DNA of 64,000 nucleotides from Mucilaginibacter sp. UR6-1 (GCF_020880975.1 NZ_JAJIWP010000005.1:1-64000); one strand, 5' to 3'. Counted from the stretch's first letter, positions 8,808-18,241 are shown. Made by a program: numbers and translations. Notes: generated by a model not told the origin, from the sequence alone.

Positions 8808-9599
8808 TTAAAAATCCTTATTCAGCAATTTTTCCAATTCAGCAAAGCTGATATTCATTTTTACACGGCCTTGCTTGGCATATGATATTTCGCCCGTTTC
8901 TTCGGATACAATGATGGCCGTAGCTTCGTTAGCTTCGGTTACGCCGATACCTGCGCGGTGGCGCAAACCGAATTGCGCGGGCAAATCACTCTTTTCGGTT
9001 AACGGCAATATACAACTGGCAGATTTTATTTTGTTCTCTGATATGATCACCGCCCCATCATGCAGCGGACTATATTTTTGAAATATGCTTTCCAGCAAAC
9101 GTTTTGATATACGTGCATCCATCATTTCACAACTGTTCTGGTAAAACTGTTCATCATATATCTTCACGATCACGATCAGCGCGCCCGTGCGCGATTGCTT
9201 CATGCTTTTGCAGGCATCAATAATGGGCTTAATGCGTATATAGTTATTTTTTTCGACCGTGTTCTTCCCAAAAAAGTATTGCCACCATGCCCGGTTTCGC
9301 TGCAGCGAGGCATTTTTTCCTACCAGTAACAGAAAGCGCCGTATCTCCTGCTGAAACACCACCACTACGGCAATGATGCCCACATTCATGAAGTTGCCTA
9401 AAATACCCGTTAGCAGTTGCATGTTAAGCGCGCGTACTACAAAATACAGGGCACAAACCAACGCTAAACCAATAAATATATTGGCAGCAATGGTACCGCG
9501 TATCAGGTTATATAGTTGGTATATAATAAAGGCCACGAGCAACACGTCCAGCACATCGAACACCGTAACCTTTACAAAGCTGAAATCAAATGAGTGCAT
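8808..9599 (-). CDS. cdaA: Diadenylate cyclase (CdaA/DacA type)
   Basis: Makes the second messenger c-di-AMP from two ATP at the inner membrane. The 263-residue length fits the CdaA family. Three hydrophobic helices lie in residues 11-85, followed by the DAC domain with TGALIVI (138-144), the catalytic DGA (181-183), the RHR motif (213-215) and SEETG (232-236). The partner gene often found after cdaA in Firmicutes (cdaR) is absent; here the gene is alone between a small exported protein and rplY. In Bacteroidota the family is commonly annotated only as TIGR00159. All active-site motifs are intact. Confidence 0.93.
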   Translation of the reverse strand: MHSFDFSFVKVTVFDVLDVLLVAFIIYQLYNLIRGTIAANIFIGLALVCALYFVVRALNMQLLTGILGNFMNVGIIAVVVVFQQEIRRFLLLVGKNASLQRNRAWWQYFFGKNTVEKNNYIRIKPIIDACKSMKQSRTGALIVIVKIYDEQFYQNSCEMMDARISKRLLESIFQKYSPLHDGAVIISENKIKSASCILPLTEKSDLPAQFGLRHRAGIGVTEANEATAIIVSEETGEISYAKQGRVKMNISFAELEKLLNKDF

Positions 9600-9697
9600 A
9601 TATACTAAGGTAGTGGAAATATTATGATTACAAATATGACAGGTTTTATGTTGAAGTTAAGTAATTAAAATAAATACAGGCAAAATCCTTAAACGCA

Positions 9698-9729
9698 AAA
9701 AAAGGGAGCATTAAATAATGCCCCCTTTT
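9698..9729 (-). terminator. Terminator for rplY
   Basis: A hairpin with stem AAAAGGGaGCATT against AATGCcCCCTTTT (one mismatch) around a short loop. Read on the minus strand it ends in a run of T and lies 23 bp after the rplY stop. Confidence 0.8.
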
Positions 9730-9751
9730 CCAATAATATCTTAATTAAAGA

Positions 9752-10333
9752 TTATTTACCTTTTGCAGCTTCCTGCTCAGCCTGACGTAATGCACGTGAG
9801 GTAGTTACTGATACGATGGTATCTTCCTGAGCATTGGTGATAGTAAGGTTGTCCAGTTTAATATCGCGTACACGTACTGATTTACCTACTTCAAGCTCCT
9901 CGATGCTAACTTCGATGTTATCAAGGTGATCTTTAGGTAAGCCTTTAATACGCAGTTTACGTAATTTTTGAACCAGTTTACCACCCACTTTAACACCCGG
10001 AGAAGTACCGGTTAATTTTACAGGGATTTCGATAGCAATTGGTTTGTTCTCGTCAAGCTGTAAAAAGTCAACGTGTAAAAGTTGTTCAGTTAACGGGTGA
10101 AACTGAATGTCTTTAATAATAGCCTGAGCTTTTTGGCCGGCAATGTCAAGATCGATGAAGTGAACAACCGGCGTGTAAACAACGGCTTTCAAATCAGCTG
10201 CGGATACTGCGAAGTGAGTTTGAGTTTCACCTCCGTACAGAACTGCAGGCACCAGACTTTGGTAGCGCAGCTCTTTAGCATCTCTTTTCCCTACGTTCTC
10301 TCTCAGAGAACCGCTAATAGCAAATGATTTCAT
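9752..10333 (-). CDS. rplY: 50S ribosomal protein L25/general stress protein Ctc
   Basis: Binds the 5S rRNA loop E in the large ribosomal subunit. The 193-residue size marks the long Ctc form. The N-terminal L25 domain (about 1-90, LRENVGKRDAKELRYQSLVPAVLYGG) carries the RNA-contact surface, and the C-terminal TL5-type beta domain (about 95-185) contains IPVKLTGTSPGVKVGG. A short Ala/Glu/Lys tail ends the protein. It lies 101 bp after prs on the same strand, a very common pair in bacteria, so co-transcription is likely. Confidence 0.95.
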   Translation of the reverse strand: MKSFAISGSLRENVGKRDAKELRYQSLVPAVLYGGETQTHFAVSAADLKAVVYTPVVHFIDLDIAGQKAQAIIKDIQFHPLTEQLLHVDFLQLDENKPIAIEIPVKLTGTSPGVKVGGKLVQKLRKLRIKGLPKDHLDNIEVSIEELEVGKSVRVRDIKLDNLTITNAQEDTIVSVTTSRALRQAEQEAAKGK

Positions 10334-10434
10334 TTTTTGTATTTATTTATTTGTTTATTCCGTGGCGCTTGCCGCCACAAGTTCTTTATTAATTCATGCT
10401 GACCGGCATAAGCCATCAACCATGAAGTATTTTT

Positions 10435-11379
10435 TTAATCTACTTTAAAAAGCTGGCTTATTGAGCCATGCTCGTTTACGTTTGTTATCGCCTTGGCAAA
10501 AAGCTCAGCGGTTGATAGCACCCTGATCTTGTCGCTTTGGTATTTCAGCGGTATGGTATCAGTTACTATCAGCTCAGTTAAAGCCGATTTTTCAACCGTT
10601 TCGTAAGCCTTGCCTGATAATACCGGGTGTGTACATACCGCTCTTACGCTGCGTGCGCCACGCTCCATGATCAGGCCTGCCGCTTTTGACAGGGTGCCGG
10701 CCGTATCGCAAATATCGTCTATCAGTACAATGTCCTGGTCAACCACATCACCTATCACCGTCATTGATTCAATCTCGTTGGCGCGTTTACGGCGTTTATC
10801 GCATATTACCACCTCGGCGTTAAAAAACTTTGCAAAGGTACGTGCACGGTACGAGCCGCCCATATCCGGCGATGCAATGGTAAGGTTGGTAAGACCAAGG
10901 CTTTTTATGTATGGCACAAATATTACCGAGGCATCAAGGTGATCAACCGGGATGTCAAAAAAGCCCTGTATCTGCGCGGCGTGCAAATCCATGGTCATGA
11001 TGCGGTTAATACCTGCGGCTACCAGTAAGTTGGCAACAAGCTTGGCACCTATGGCTACACGCGGCTTATCCTTACGATCCTGACGGGCTAAACCAAAGTA
11101 CGGTATAACAGCCGTTACATAATGTGCCGAAGCGCGGCGGGCCGCGTCTATCAGCATCAGCAGTTCCATCAAATTATCAGTAGGCTGATGGGTTGATTGT
11201 ATCAAAAACACATCGCAACCACGTACCGACTCATTGAAGTGAGGCTGAAACTCACCATCGCTAAAACGTGAAAGAACTACCTCGCCAAGTTCACGGCCGT
11301 AGCTTGCCGAAATTTCGGTAGCCAACCCTTTTGAACCTGAACCTGAGAATAATTTAACAGGATTAAACTGTAACGGCAT
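10435..11379 (-). CDS. prs: Ribose-phosphate pyrophosphokinase
   Basis: Makes PRPP from ribose 5-phosphate and ATP for purine, pyrimidine, His, Trp and NAD synthesis. The 314-residue length is standard. Visible motifs are FSDGEFQPHFNESVRG (flexible-loop region), ARQDRKDKPR (ATP site), MDLHAAQIQGFFDIPVDHL (metal site) and the PRPP-binding loop VLIDDICDTAGTL. The gene follows tRNA-Gln and precedes rplY on the minus strand. Confidence 0.96.
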   Translation of the reverse strand: MPLQFNPVKLFSGSGSKGLATEISASYGRELGEVVLSRFSDGEFQPHFNESVRGCDVFLIQSTHQPTDNLMELLMLIDAARRASAHYVTAVIPYFGLARQDRKDKPRVAIGAKLVANLLVAAGINRIMTMDLHAAQIQGFFDIPVDHLDASVIFVPYIKSLGLTNLTIASPDMGGSYRARTFAKFFNAEVVICDKRRKRANEIESMTVIGDVVDQDIVLIDDICDTAGTLSKAAGLIMERGARSVRAVCTHPVLSGKAYETVEKSALTELIVTDTIPLKYQSDKIRVLSTAELFAKAITNVNEHGSISQLFKVD

Positions 11380-11452
11380 TTTATTTGGATTTCAAACTGA
11401 TGGCTGCCGTTGTTTAAGGGCAACTTTTGCTTGTATAAAACCTTAAAAACAC

Positions 11453-11512
11453 AATTCGGATTTCAAATTCTCTATCGGTTTACCCGAAACTGAAAATTCA
11501 AAATCCGAATCT
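11453..11512. repeat. Hairpin-forming degenerate heptad repeat upstream of prs
   Basis: Left arm ATTCGGATTTCAAATTC and right arm GAAAATTCAAAATCCGAAT are imperfect reverse complements around an inner TCGG/CCGA pairing. The right arm reads in 7-bp steps (CCGAAAC, TGAAAAT, TCAAAAT, CCGAATC). It lies between tRNA-Gln and prs, in the prs leader if the two are co-transcribed. It belongs to the group of 7-bp-period elements seen elsewhere in the window. Confidence 0.55.
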
Positions 11513-11520
11513 TTTTGTTG

Positions 11521-11591
11521 TTGCCCGACCTGGATTCGAACCAAGACAAACGGTACCAAAAACCGTCGTACTACCATTATACTATCAGGCA
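11521..11591 (-). tRNA. tRNA-Gln (anticodon TTG)
   Basis: Read on the minus strand, the 71-nt sequence folds as a full cloverleaf. The acceptor arm TGCCTGA pairs with TCGGGCA plus discriminator A. The D arm carries AATGGTA. The anticodon stem ACGGT/ACCGT holds the loop TTTTGGT (anticodon TTG, reading CAA). The T arm is CTTGG-TTCGAAT-CCAGG. CCA is not encoded. It lies 141 bp upstream of prs on the same strand. Confidence 0.93.
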
Positions 11592-11626
11592 ATCTCCGTT
11601 AGATAATTGCTTTTCTGAACGGAATG

Positions 11627-11634
11627 CAAATGTA
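11627..11634 (-). promoter_or_regulatory. Candidate -7 box for tRNA-Gln
   Basis: The minus strand reads TACATTTG, an exact match to the Bacteroidota TAnnTTTG -7 element, about 36 bp before the mature tRNA 5' end. No good TTTG at -33 is visible, only a T-rich stretch. Confidence 0.4.
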
Positions 11635-11806
11635 AGACGTTTTTTGAAATGGTAAAAATTTTTTTGAAAAAAATTATCAGCGCCATTTATCACCATGCCC
11701 CTGCCGAGTTAAAATATGTTAACTGCTAAGTTTTTAATAGTAACATTAAGGATAGTTTGTTATTTTCGGCAGCTTATATAGCTGTACGTATTTATATCAT
11801 TTAACG

Positions 11807-14800
11807 ATGAATTACAACAAGATAAACAATCTTTTTGGCTGGCTTGCCTTTTTGATAGCCACTGTTACCTATGTTTTAACCCTCGAACCATCAACCAGTT
11901 TTTGGGATTGCGGCGAATTTATTGCCTGTATATACCGGCTGCAGGTGGCCCACCAGCCCGGCGCGCCGCTGTTTACCATGATAGGCAAAGTATTCTCGCT
12001 CCTCTCCATGGGCGATAATACCAGGGTAGCCTATTTTACCAACATGGCATCGGCATTATCAAGCAGCGCTACCATATTGTTCCTGTTTTGGACGATAACC
12101 GCGCTGGCCAAAAAGCTATTGGTTAAACCGGGCGTACAAATTACTACCGCAAACATCATCCTTATTATAGGCTCAGGCCTGGTAGGTTCATTGGCTTATA
12201 CTTTTTCTGATACGTTTTGGTTCTCTGCTGTTGAGTCAGAGGTTTATGCCGAGTCGTCGTTATGTACAGCTATCGTATTCTGGGCCATACTTAAATGGGA
12301 AGCCCACGCCGATGAGCCTCACGCTAACCGCTGGATAGTATTTATAGCCTACATTATGGGTCTTTCTATAGGTATCCACTTGCTTAACTTACTGGTTATA
12401 CCTGCCATAGCGCTGGTTGTATACTTCCGTAAGGCAAAAGTAGCTACCGCTTCGGGGGCGTTATCATGGTTTTTTGGCGGTATTGTTGCTGTTGCGTTTG
12501 TGCTGTGGGGCGTTATACAGTTCACCGTTAAGGGTGCAGCCTTTTCCGATCTGTTATTTGTAAACACCCTTGGCATGGGTTTCGGCTCGGGTGCCATTAC
12601 CTTTTTTGTATTGCTGGTAGCATTGCTGGTTACGGGTATATACTATACCATTAACCCGGTTAAACCCGCTATAATAGCTGCGGCCGTATTTTTTGTACTG
12701 CTTGCAGGCATCAGCAGCGGCATAGTAGGCGCCATTGTGGCCATAGCGGTGCTGGCTTTCCTTGAGTATGTTGTTAAAATTCGTGAAAAACGTTTCGCGC
12801 TTAACAGCTTTTTGGTTTGTTTGGCCTTTATACTTTTTGGTTACAGCTCTTTTGTGATGATCGTTATCCGCGCTAAGGCGGGTACTAACCTTAATAACAG
12901 CGACCCGCAGGATGCCTTCGCGCTTAACGGCTACCTTAATCGTGATCAGTACGGCGATACGCCATTACTGTATGGCCAATTTTTTGATTCGCAGATAACC
13001 GAACAAAAGGACGGCGCGAAAATATACCGTCGTGGTAAAGAAAAATATGAGGTTGCCGGTAAAAAGATCAAGAATATATATGATCGTAACACCGTTTTCC
13101 CGCGCATGTTTAGCGATAAGCCAAGCCATGCGCAGTTTTACCGCCAGTGGACCGGGCTTGGTGCCGAGGAGCATCCTAACCTGGTTACCAACTTAAAATT
13201 CTTTATGAGTTGGCAGGTTACCCAAATGTATACTCGCTACTTTTTATGGAACTTTGTTGGCCGCACCAACGAGCAGGACGGACAGGTTGATGCCGGCGGT
13301 ATTGACGGTAACTGGGTAACCGGCTACAGGGCTAATCAACCGCTGCCTTACTCTGTAACCAAAAGCAAATCATATAACCGCTTATATGCCCTGCCACTAA
13401 TTATTGGTTTAATGGGCGCTGTATACCACTTTCGCCGTAACCAAAAGGATGCGGGCATTGTGGGTGTGTTGTTTTTCTTTACCGGTTTAGCTATTGTGCT
13501 TTACCTTAACCAGGACCCGCTGCAGCCACGTGAACGTGATTATGCCTACGCAGGTTCATTCTATGCCTTTGCCATATGGATAGGCCTTGGGGTGCTGTTT
13601 ATTGCCGAGATGTTAAGCCGGTTGAATGCCAAAACAGCGGCCATCATATCAACAGCAGTATGTTTGTTAGCTGCACCGGCACTAATGGCCAGCCAGGAAT
13701 GGGACGACCACGACCGCTCGACCAAGCTGACCCCGCATGATATGGCCTATAACTACCTGAATTCGTGCGAGCCGAATGCCATACTGTTTGTTTATGGCGA
13801 TAATGATACGTACCCGCTATGGTACATTCAGGAGGTTGAAGGAGTAAGGCCTGATGTACGCATTGTTAACCTGAGCTTACTGGGCACTGACTGGTACATC
13901 CGCCAGATGAAAGGTAAGATGAATGAGTCGGCACCGCTGCCTATCAGTATGCCGAATGAGAAATTCCAGGCCGGTGTACGCGATGTGATCTATTACAGCG
14001 ATGGCAACGTACCAGGATCTACCGATGTAAAGGAATTATTCGATTTTATTACCTCTGATGATCCGCGTGCCATGGCCGAACTGCAAAGCGGCGAAAAAAC
14101 CAACTACCTGCCTACTAAAAACTTCAAACTTGCTGTTGATGTTAATGAGGCGGTAAAATCAGGCGCTGTACCTGCCGATAAAGCAGCACAAGCTGAAACT
14201 GCCATAGAATGGAAATACCCCGGAAATTACATCACCAAAGATAACCTTGCCCTGCTGGACATACTGGCACATAATAACTGGAAACGCCCTATCTATTTTG
14301 CCGTTACCGTGGGTAGCGAAAACATGATAGGCCTTGACCGTTACCTGTATAACGAGGGCTTTGCTTACCACCTGATGCCGTTAAAGCCTGATACCACTGT
14401 TGCCCCGCTTGAGGCTACCAATAGCCAGAAGATGTATGATAACCTGGTGAACAAGTTTAAATATGGCAACTTTAAAACTGCCAAGTATCTGGATCACGAA
14501 TCATTGACGATGTTCTATCCGTTAATTTCGCGCATGTACATGAACCTGGCCGATAACATGATCAAAGAAGGCAAGAACGACCAGGTTAAAAAGCTGATTG
14601 CTAAATACGATGCCGAAATGCCGACTGATATACCGGTGCAGGAAGTTGCAGTACGTAAATATTACCTGCTGGAGAGTGCATACCGTGTTGGCGAAACCCA
14701 GATAGGCAACAAACTGGCCGGCCAGATAGACGATTACCTGGTTAATATGTTAAACTTTAAATATGCCCAGTTACAGGATGGTAATACATCTGCCGAGGAC

Positions 14801-14941
14801 AGGGATATACAGTTCACCATGTCGCTGTTAAACGGACTGGTAGGCCTGACTAAAGATTTCCATCAAACAACTTTAAACAAAACTTATACTGACCAGCTTA
14901 AAGGCTTCAGCAATAAGTTCGGCGTACCGCAGCAGCAATAA
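11807..14941 (+). CDS. DUF2723 family membrane glycosyltransferase
   Basis: A 1044-residue inner-membrane protein of the DUF2723 (GT-C fold, protein O-mannosyltransferase-like) family typical of Bacteroidota. The hallmark EPSTSFWDCGEFIA lies at residues 27-40, directly after the first helix, and supplies the acidic residue used by GT-C enzymes. About ten or more hydrophobic segments fill residues 10-620, with the conserved QDPLQPRERDYAYAGSF before the last ones. From about residue 640 a large soluble domain (DDHDRS, YGDNDTYPLWYIQEVEGVRPDVRIVN, NWKRPIYFA) ends in a helical TPR-like tail. It probably transfers a lipid-linked sugar to exported proteins or glycans, but no substrate can be read from the context. 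Confidence 0.88.
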   Translation: MNYNKINNLFGWLAFLIATVTYVLTLEPSTSFWDCGEFIACIYRLQVAHQPGAPLFTMIGKVFSLLSMGDNTRVAYFTNMASALSSSATILFLFWTITALAKKLLVKPGVQITTANIILIIGSGLVGSLAYTFSDTFWFSAVESEVYAESSLCTAIVFWAILKWEAHADEPHANRWIVFIAYIMGLSIGIHLLNLLVIPAIALVVYFRKAKVATASGALSWFFGGIVAVAFVLWGVIQFTVKGAAFSDLLFVNTLGMGFGSGAITFFVLLVALLVTGIYYTINPVKPAIIAAAVFFVLLAGISSGIVGAIVAIAVLAFLEYVVKIREKRFALNSFLVCLAFILFGYSSFVMIVIRAKAGTNLNNSDPQDAFALNGYLNRDQYGDTPLLYGQFFDSQITEQKDGAKIYRRGKEKYEVAGKKIKNIYDRNTVFPRMFSDKPSHAQFYRQWTGLGAEEHPNLVTNLKFFMSWQVTQMYTRYFLWNFVGRTNEQDGQVDAGGIDGNWVTGYRANQPLPYSVTKSKSYNRLYALPLIIGLMGAVYHFRRNQKDAGIVGVLFFFTGLAIVLYLNQDPLQPRERDYAYAGSFYAFAIWIGLGVLFIAEMLSRLNAKTAAIISTAVCLLAAPALMASQEWDDHDRSTKLTPHDMAYNYLNSCEPNAILFVYGDNDTYPLWYIQEVEGVRPDVRIVNLSLLGTDWYIRQMKGKMNESAPLPISMPNEKFQAGVRDVIYYSDGNVPGSTDVKELFDFITSDDPRAMAELQSGEKTNYLPTKNFKLAVDVNEAVKSGAVPADKAAQAETAIEWKYPGNYITKDNLALLDILAHNNWKRPIYFAVTVGSENMIGLDRYLYNEGFAYHLMPLKPDTTVAPLEATNSQKMYDNLVNKFKYGNFKTAKYLDHESLTMFYPLISRMYMNLADNMIKEGKNDQVKKLIAKYDAEMPTDIPVQEVAVRKYYLLESAYRVGETQIGNKLAGQIDDYLVNMLNFKYAQLQDGNTSAEDRDIQFTMSLLNGLVGLTKDFHQTTLNKTYTDQLKGFSNKFGVPQQQ

Positions 14942-14968
14942 TCGCGGTACTACTTACATATAAAACAA

Positions 14969-14993
14969 TAAAAGCGGCCATAAGCCGCTTTTA
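14969..14993. terminator. Bidirectional terminator between DUF2723 gene and accA
   Basis: The stem AAAAGCGGC/GCCGCTTTT (14970-14978 with 14984-14992) and a 5-nt loop sit between convergent genes, with A and T flanks on both sides. Confidence 0.85.
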
Positions 14994-15019
14994 TGTTTAG
15001 CACTATTATACACTAATAT

Positions 15020-16021
15020 TTATTCTGCTTGTTTTACAGGGGCAGGAGCTTCGGCAACTTCAGGCTCGTCCTCAATCACTACGCCCATTGAGCAAAACTT
15101 GTCAATACGCTCTGATACCAATTGGGTAATTTCCTTTTGCTTAAGTTGAGCAAGCTCCTTAATCAATTGCTTTTTCAGGATGTTGGCCATAGCCACCGGA
15201 TCCTGGTGCGCACCGCCAAGCGGTTCTTTCACCACGCCATCAATCAGTTTGTTTTTCAGCATCTCGGTTGAGGTAAGTTTTAATACCTCTGCCGCGCGCT
15301 CTTTATTTTCCCAGGTTTTCCAAAGGATGGTTGAGCAATTCTCAGGCGAGATTACTGAATACCATGAGTTATCCAGCATCAATACCCTATCGCCAATACC
15401 AATACCTAACGCACCGCCTGATGCCCCCTCGCCAATAATCACACAAATAACCGGCACTTTAAGTACCGACATTTCCAGCAGGTTACGCGCTATGGCTTCG
15501 CCTTGTCCGCGTTCCTCAGCCTCAAGGCCCGGATAAGCTCCCGGGGTATCAATCAGGGTAATAACCGGTTTATTGAATTTTTCGGCAAGCCTCATCAGGC
15601 GTAAAGCCTTGCGGTAACCCTCGGGGTTGGCCATACCGAAGTTACGGTACTGGCGCTCCTTTGTGTTGCGGCCTTTTTGATGACCGATGATCATTACAGT
15701 TTGGCCGCCAAGGGTAGCAAAGCCGCCCACAATGGCCTTATCATCACCAACAGTACGGTCGCCGTGCATTTCAATAAAATCGTCGCACATCAGCTCTATA
15801 TACTGTAGGGTATAAGGCCTTTCCGGATGGCGCGATATCTGTACCTTTTGCCAGCCGGTAAGGTTGCCGTAAATATCCTTTTGTGCTTGTGCAAGCTTGG
15901 CTTCCAGCTCGGCAATCGTGGCCGACATATCCAGCTTGTTCTTATCTTCTATTTGTACAACCTTGTCAATCTGCTGTTGCAGTTCGGCTAACGGTTTCTC
16001 AAAATCAAACGAAATTTTCAT
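15020..16021 (-). CDS. accA: Acetyl-CoA carboxylase carboxyltransferase subunit alpha
   Basis: Carboxyltransferase alpha subunit of the first committed step in fatty acid synthesis. At 333 residues it is slightly long: the family core ends near residue 315 and an E/A/P-rich tail ([17 protein letters not shown]) is added. Crotonase-fold motifs are plain: [49 protein letters not shown] and [16 protein letters not shown]. accD is not in the window. It lies last in a run of four minus-strand genes spaced 47-50 bp apart (mtfA, crtW, Spy-like, accA). Confidence 0.96.
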   Translation of the reverse strand: MKISFDFEKPLAELQQQIDKVVQIEDKNKLDMSATIAELEAKLAQAQKDIYGNLTGWQKVQISRHPERPYTLQYIELMCDDFIEMHGDRTVGDDKAIVGGFATLGGQTVMIIGHQKGRNTKERQYRNFGMANPEGYRKALRLMRLAEKFNKPVITLIDTPGAYPGLEAEERGQGEAIARNLLEMSVLKVPVICVIIGEGASGGALGIGIGDRVLMLDNSWYSVISPENCSTILWKTWENKERAAEVLKLTSTEMLKNKLIDGVVKEPLGGAHQDPVAMANILKKQLIKELAQLKQKEITQLVSERIDKFCSMGVVIEDEPEVAEAPAPVKQAE

Positions 16022-16071
16022 ACAACTCTATCAATCAGGCGCCAAATTTAAATAAAACCAATGGCAAATTG

Positions 16072-16572
16072 TTACTTGTTATCCTGTAAACGCTCAAACT
16101 TATTTATTTGCTTTGCCGTGAGCAGCTTTTGTGTCTTGAGGCAGGCCTGCAAAATGGCGTTTCTGAGTTCGCCCTGGTATATACCATAGCGATTGGTGTA
16201 GTAGATCAGGTTACCGTCATTAATCCTTTTTATCCTGAAAAGGCTGTCAATAGCCCGCTCATTACGGATGATAAATACGCCCATTTCCTTTTTCTTGCGT
16301 ATAAGCTCCGTATTAATGGCGGTTATTTTGCTCACCTGCGCATCATCAAGCTTTAATTTATCTTTCGAGGCAAGTACTTTATCCGGTGCAGGGTAATGGT
16401 TCAGCTCCGCAGCCCATCCCATATGGTACATGTCCTCTCCTTTTTGCAGGGCATCGTACTGTTTAAGGCTGAGTGTTTTTACCGTGGATGGCTTGCCAGT
16501 GCTATCCGTTTGCGCAAATGCACTAACGGATATAATTGAAATAAAAGATAATGATAGTATGGATTTAAGCAT
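16072..16572 (-). CDS. Small periplasmic helical protein, Spy/CpxP-like
   Basis: A 166-residue exported protein. The ATG at 16572 starts the signal peptide (MLKSILSLSFISIISVSAFAQ); the frame is open 12 codons further, but that adds a charged stretch before the signal. The mature part is helical and basic. DKLKLDDAQVSKITAIN near the start and LLTAKQINKFERLQ at the end resemble the paired LTxxQ segments of the Spy/CpxP periplasmic chaperone and metal-sensor group. The match is by pattern only. It sits between crtW and accA on the same strand. Confidence 0.55.
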   Translation of the reverse strand: MLKSILSLSFISIISVSAFAQTDSTGKPSTVKTLSLKQYDALQKGEDMYHMGWAAELNHYPAPDKVLASKDKLKLDDAQVSKITAINTELIRKKKEMGVFIIRNERAIDSLFRIKRINDGNLIYYTNRYGIYQGELRNAILQACLKTQKLLTAKQINKFERLQDNK

Positions 16573-16619
16573 AAGCAGGTTGTTTGTTTTTAAACGACAG
16601 CATAGCATGTGTAGTATAA

Positions 16620-17318
16620 TTATTCGGGCTTGTTAACCGATGCCGGCGGCAAAGGCGCCTTCCATAACTGCCACCACGGCGTTGCAGGCGACTCGTGGTG
16701 CTCATAATGATACCCAAAAAAATAACAGCTTAAAAAAGCCCATACGTGGTTACGCCGCTGGCTGCGTGCATAATGAGGGTTATTATGTTCGCCCTTATGA
16801 GGCAAATAGGTACCAAAATAAAACAGTTGCAGCGTGCTTAACAGCGATGGCACCACCCAAAACAATATGAGGTTAGGCTGGGGTATCCACAACTTTAAAA
16901 CATTGAATAAAGCAGCCATAATTACAATTTGCCATATCGACAAATAGTTGCGGATAAAGCGCACATACCAACTTAAAAAGCTGCCGTGGTGATAATCCGG
17001 ATCATCGTCACTATGTACATGCCGGTGGTGCATGTGGTGTTTTTTGTACAGATGCGGATACCAGAATGAAGCATACAAAAATGTACTGATAAAGCCGATG
17101 GCGTTGTTAACGCTTTTGTTGGATGAAACCGTACCGTGCATGGAATCGTGCGCGGTGATGAACAGGCCAGTATACAGGTGCATTTGCAGCAATATAAACA
17201 GGTATAACAGCGGATTGGTAAAATCCACCATCCATTGCATCAGCAGGGTGATAGAAACCGCCCAGCAGCCAATAACAATAAGCGCGATGATGATACCTGT
17301 GTTTGATCTGTTTTGCAT
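16620..17318 (-). CDS. crtW: Beta-carotene ketolase, CrtW type
   Basis: A 232-residue di-iron membrane oxygenase of the fatty-acid-desaturase/hydroxylase superfamily. CrtW adds 4-keto groups to beta-ionone rings (towards canthaxanthin or astaxanthin). His motifs are HDSMH (57-61), HHMHHRH (94-100), LPH (172-174) and HYEHH (204-208). The stretch LLSTLQLFYFGTYLPH followed by HYARS is the segment I know from bacterial CrtW proteins and distinguishes it from ordinary acyl desaturases. Four hydrophobic helices flank the His boxes. No crtB, crtI, crtY or crtZ gene is in the window, so it acts as an isolated tailoring gene. The mtfA stop is 49 bp upstream. Confidence 0.8.
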   Translation of the reverse strand: MQNRSNTGIIIALIVIGCWAVSITLLMQWMVDFTNPLLYLFILLQMHLYTGLFITAHDSMHGTVSSNKSVNNAIGFISTFLYASFWYPHLYKKHHMHHRHVHSDDDPDYHHGSFLSWYVRFIRNYLSIWQIVIMAALFNVLKLWIPQPNLILFWVVPSLLSTLQLFYFGTYLPHKGEHNNPHYARSQRRNHVWAFLSCYFFGYHYEHHESPATPWWQLWKAPLPPASVNKPE

Positions 17319-17357
17319 GGTTACGACAAATGCACAGCAAATTTGTGTCCAAGATAG

Positions 17358-17371
17358 TTAACCGCGGTTAA
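17358..17371. promoter_or_regulatory. Perfect 14-bp palindrome upstream of crtW
   Basis: TTAACCGCGGTTAA overlaps the mtfA stop codon and lies 40 bp before the crtW start. It is a possible operator for crtW, but the palindrome may be chance and no regulator gene is adjacent. Confidence 0.3.
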
Positions 17372-18144
17372 TTAGCAGCAGGGTCCTGCCCGAATGCTTT
17401 ACTCAATAGCTCATACAGTTCGGGGTGGCGCGCCTGTAGCTTATCGGGCTTCTCGAAAAAGTATTCGGATACTACCGCGAAAAACTCCGCCTCATTGGTG
17501 GCGGCATACGGGTTAATGTCTGATTTGCCTTCTTCTATCTTCCGTATCTCCTGGTGCATCATCCGTATCCAGGGTTTGATAAATTCGTGCGGCAGCAATT
17601 GCTCGGGAATACCGTCGGTAGCGCCGTCAACCTTATCAAGCAGGTGCGCAAACTCGTGGATGCCGGTATTTTCGGCACCCGAATTTTTAGAAAAGCCTTT
17701 TTCAAGTGCCTTGCGCGAAAGGATCATCTGCCCGTTCATATAACCGCTGCCCACCATGCCCATAATACTGCGGCCGCTATCGCCCTCAAACTGGTACTGC
17801 TCGTCGAACGTATCAGGGTAGAGCAGCACATTGGTGATATTGCGATAGTTCCAATCCTTGAAAGCGAATATGGGTATCACCGCGCTCGATGCAACCATCA
17901 ACCGCTCAACGTCATTCACCTCCAGGCCAACACCCTCAATATGTACCGCATCCATAAACTGCTCTATTTTATCCTCAAAGTAAAGTTTATCTGTATCGTT
18001 CAGATTATTATAAAAATCGATATGCTGTGCCAGCAACTTCTTTTGCGCATCGGTAAGAATAACCTGTGTGAGCGCCCGTTTATGCTTGCGCTGAAATAAG
18101 GTGTAGGAGATAATGATGGCGGTGATAATGGCTATGTAGAGCAT
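17368..18144 (-). CDS. mtfA: Zinc-dependent peptidase of the MtfA (M90) family
   Basis: A 258-residue protein with an N-terminal membrane helix (residues 2-17) and an MtfA-type metallopeptidase domain. The zinc motif HEFAH is at residues 163-167 in the context NTGIHEFAHLLDKVDG, and the downstream NEAEFFAVVSEYFFEKP supplies the third ligand region. In E. coli MtfA binds the Mlc repressor and trims C-terminal residues. The helix here suggests a membrane-tethered form common in Bacteroidota. It is the first gene of the mtfA-crtW-Spy-like-accA run. Confidence 0.88.
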   Translation of the reverse strand: MLYIAIITAIIISYTLFQRKHKRALTQVILTDAQKKLLAQHIDFYNNLNDTDKLYFEDKIEQFMDAVHIEGVGLEVNDVERLMVASSAVIPIFAFKDWNYRNITNVLLYPDTFDEQYQFEGDSGRSIMGMVGSGYMNGQMILSRKALEKGFSKNSGAENTGIHEFAHLLDKVDGATDGIPEQLLPHEFIKPWIRMMHQEIRKIEEGKSDINPYAATNEAEFFAVVSEYFFEKPDKLQARHPELYELLSKAFGQDPAAN

Positions 18145-18169
18145 AAAGTCTGTTTATTTAAACAAATAA

Positions 18170-18199
18170 AAAAGCGATGAGCCTAAACCCATCGCTTTT
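18170..18199 (-). terminator. Terminator after the pyruvate dehydrogenase operon
   Basis: A 10-bp perfect stem AAAAGCGATG/CATCGCTTTT with a 10-nt loop, A/T tracts on both sides. It lies 43 bp after the E2 stop on the minus strand. Confidence 0.75.
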
Positions 18200-18204
18200 C
18201 AAAA

Positions 18205-18232
18205 TTCCGAAATTGAAAATTCGAATTTCGAA
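18205..18232. repeat. Four-copy degenerate heptad array
   Basis: Four consecutive 7-bp units TTCCGAA, ATTGAAA, ATTCGAA, TTTCGAA lie between the E2 stop codon (18242) and its terminator. CGAAATT at 18208 can pair with AATTTCG at 18224. Each unit differs by one to three bases, but the 7-bp step is exact. Confidence 0.6.
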
Positions 18233-18241
18233 ACCAAAAAA

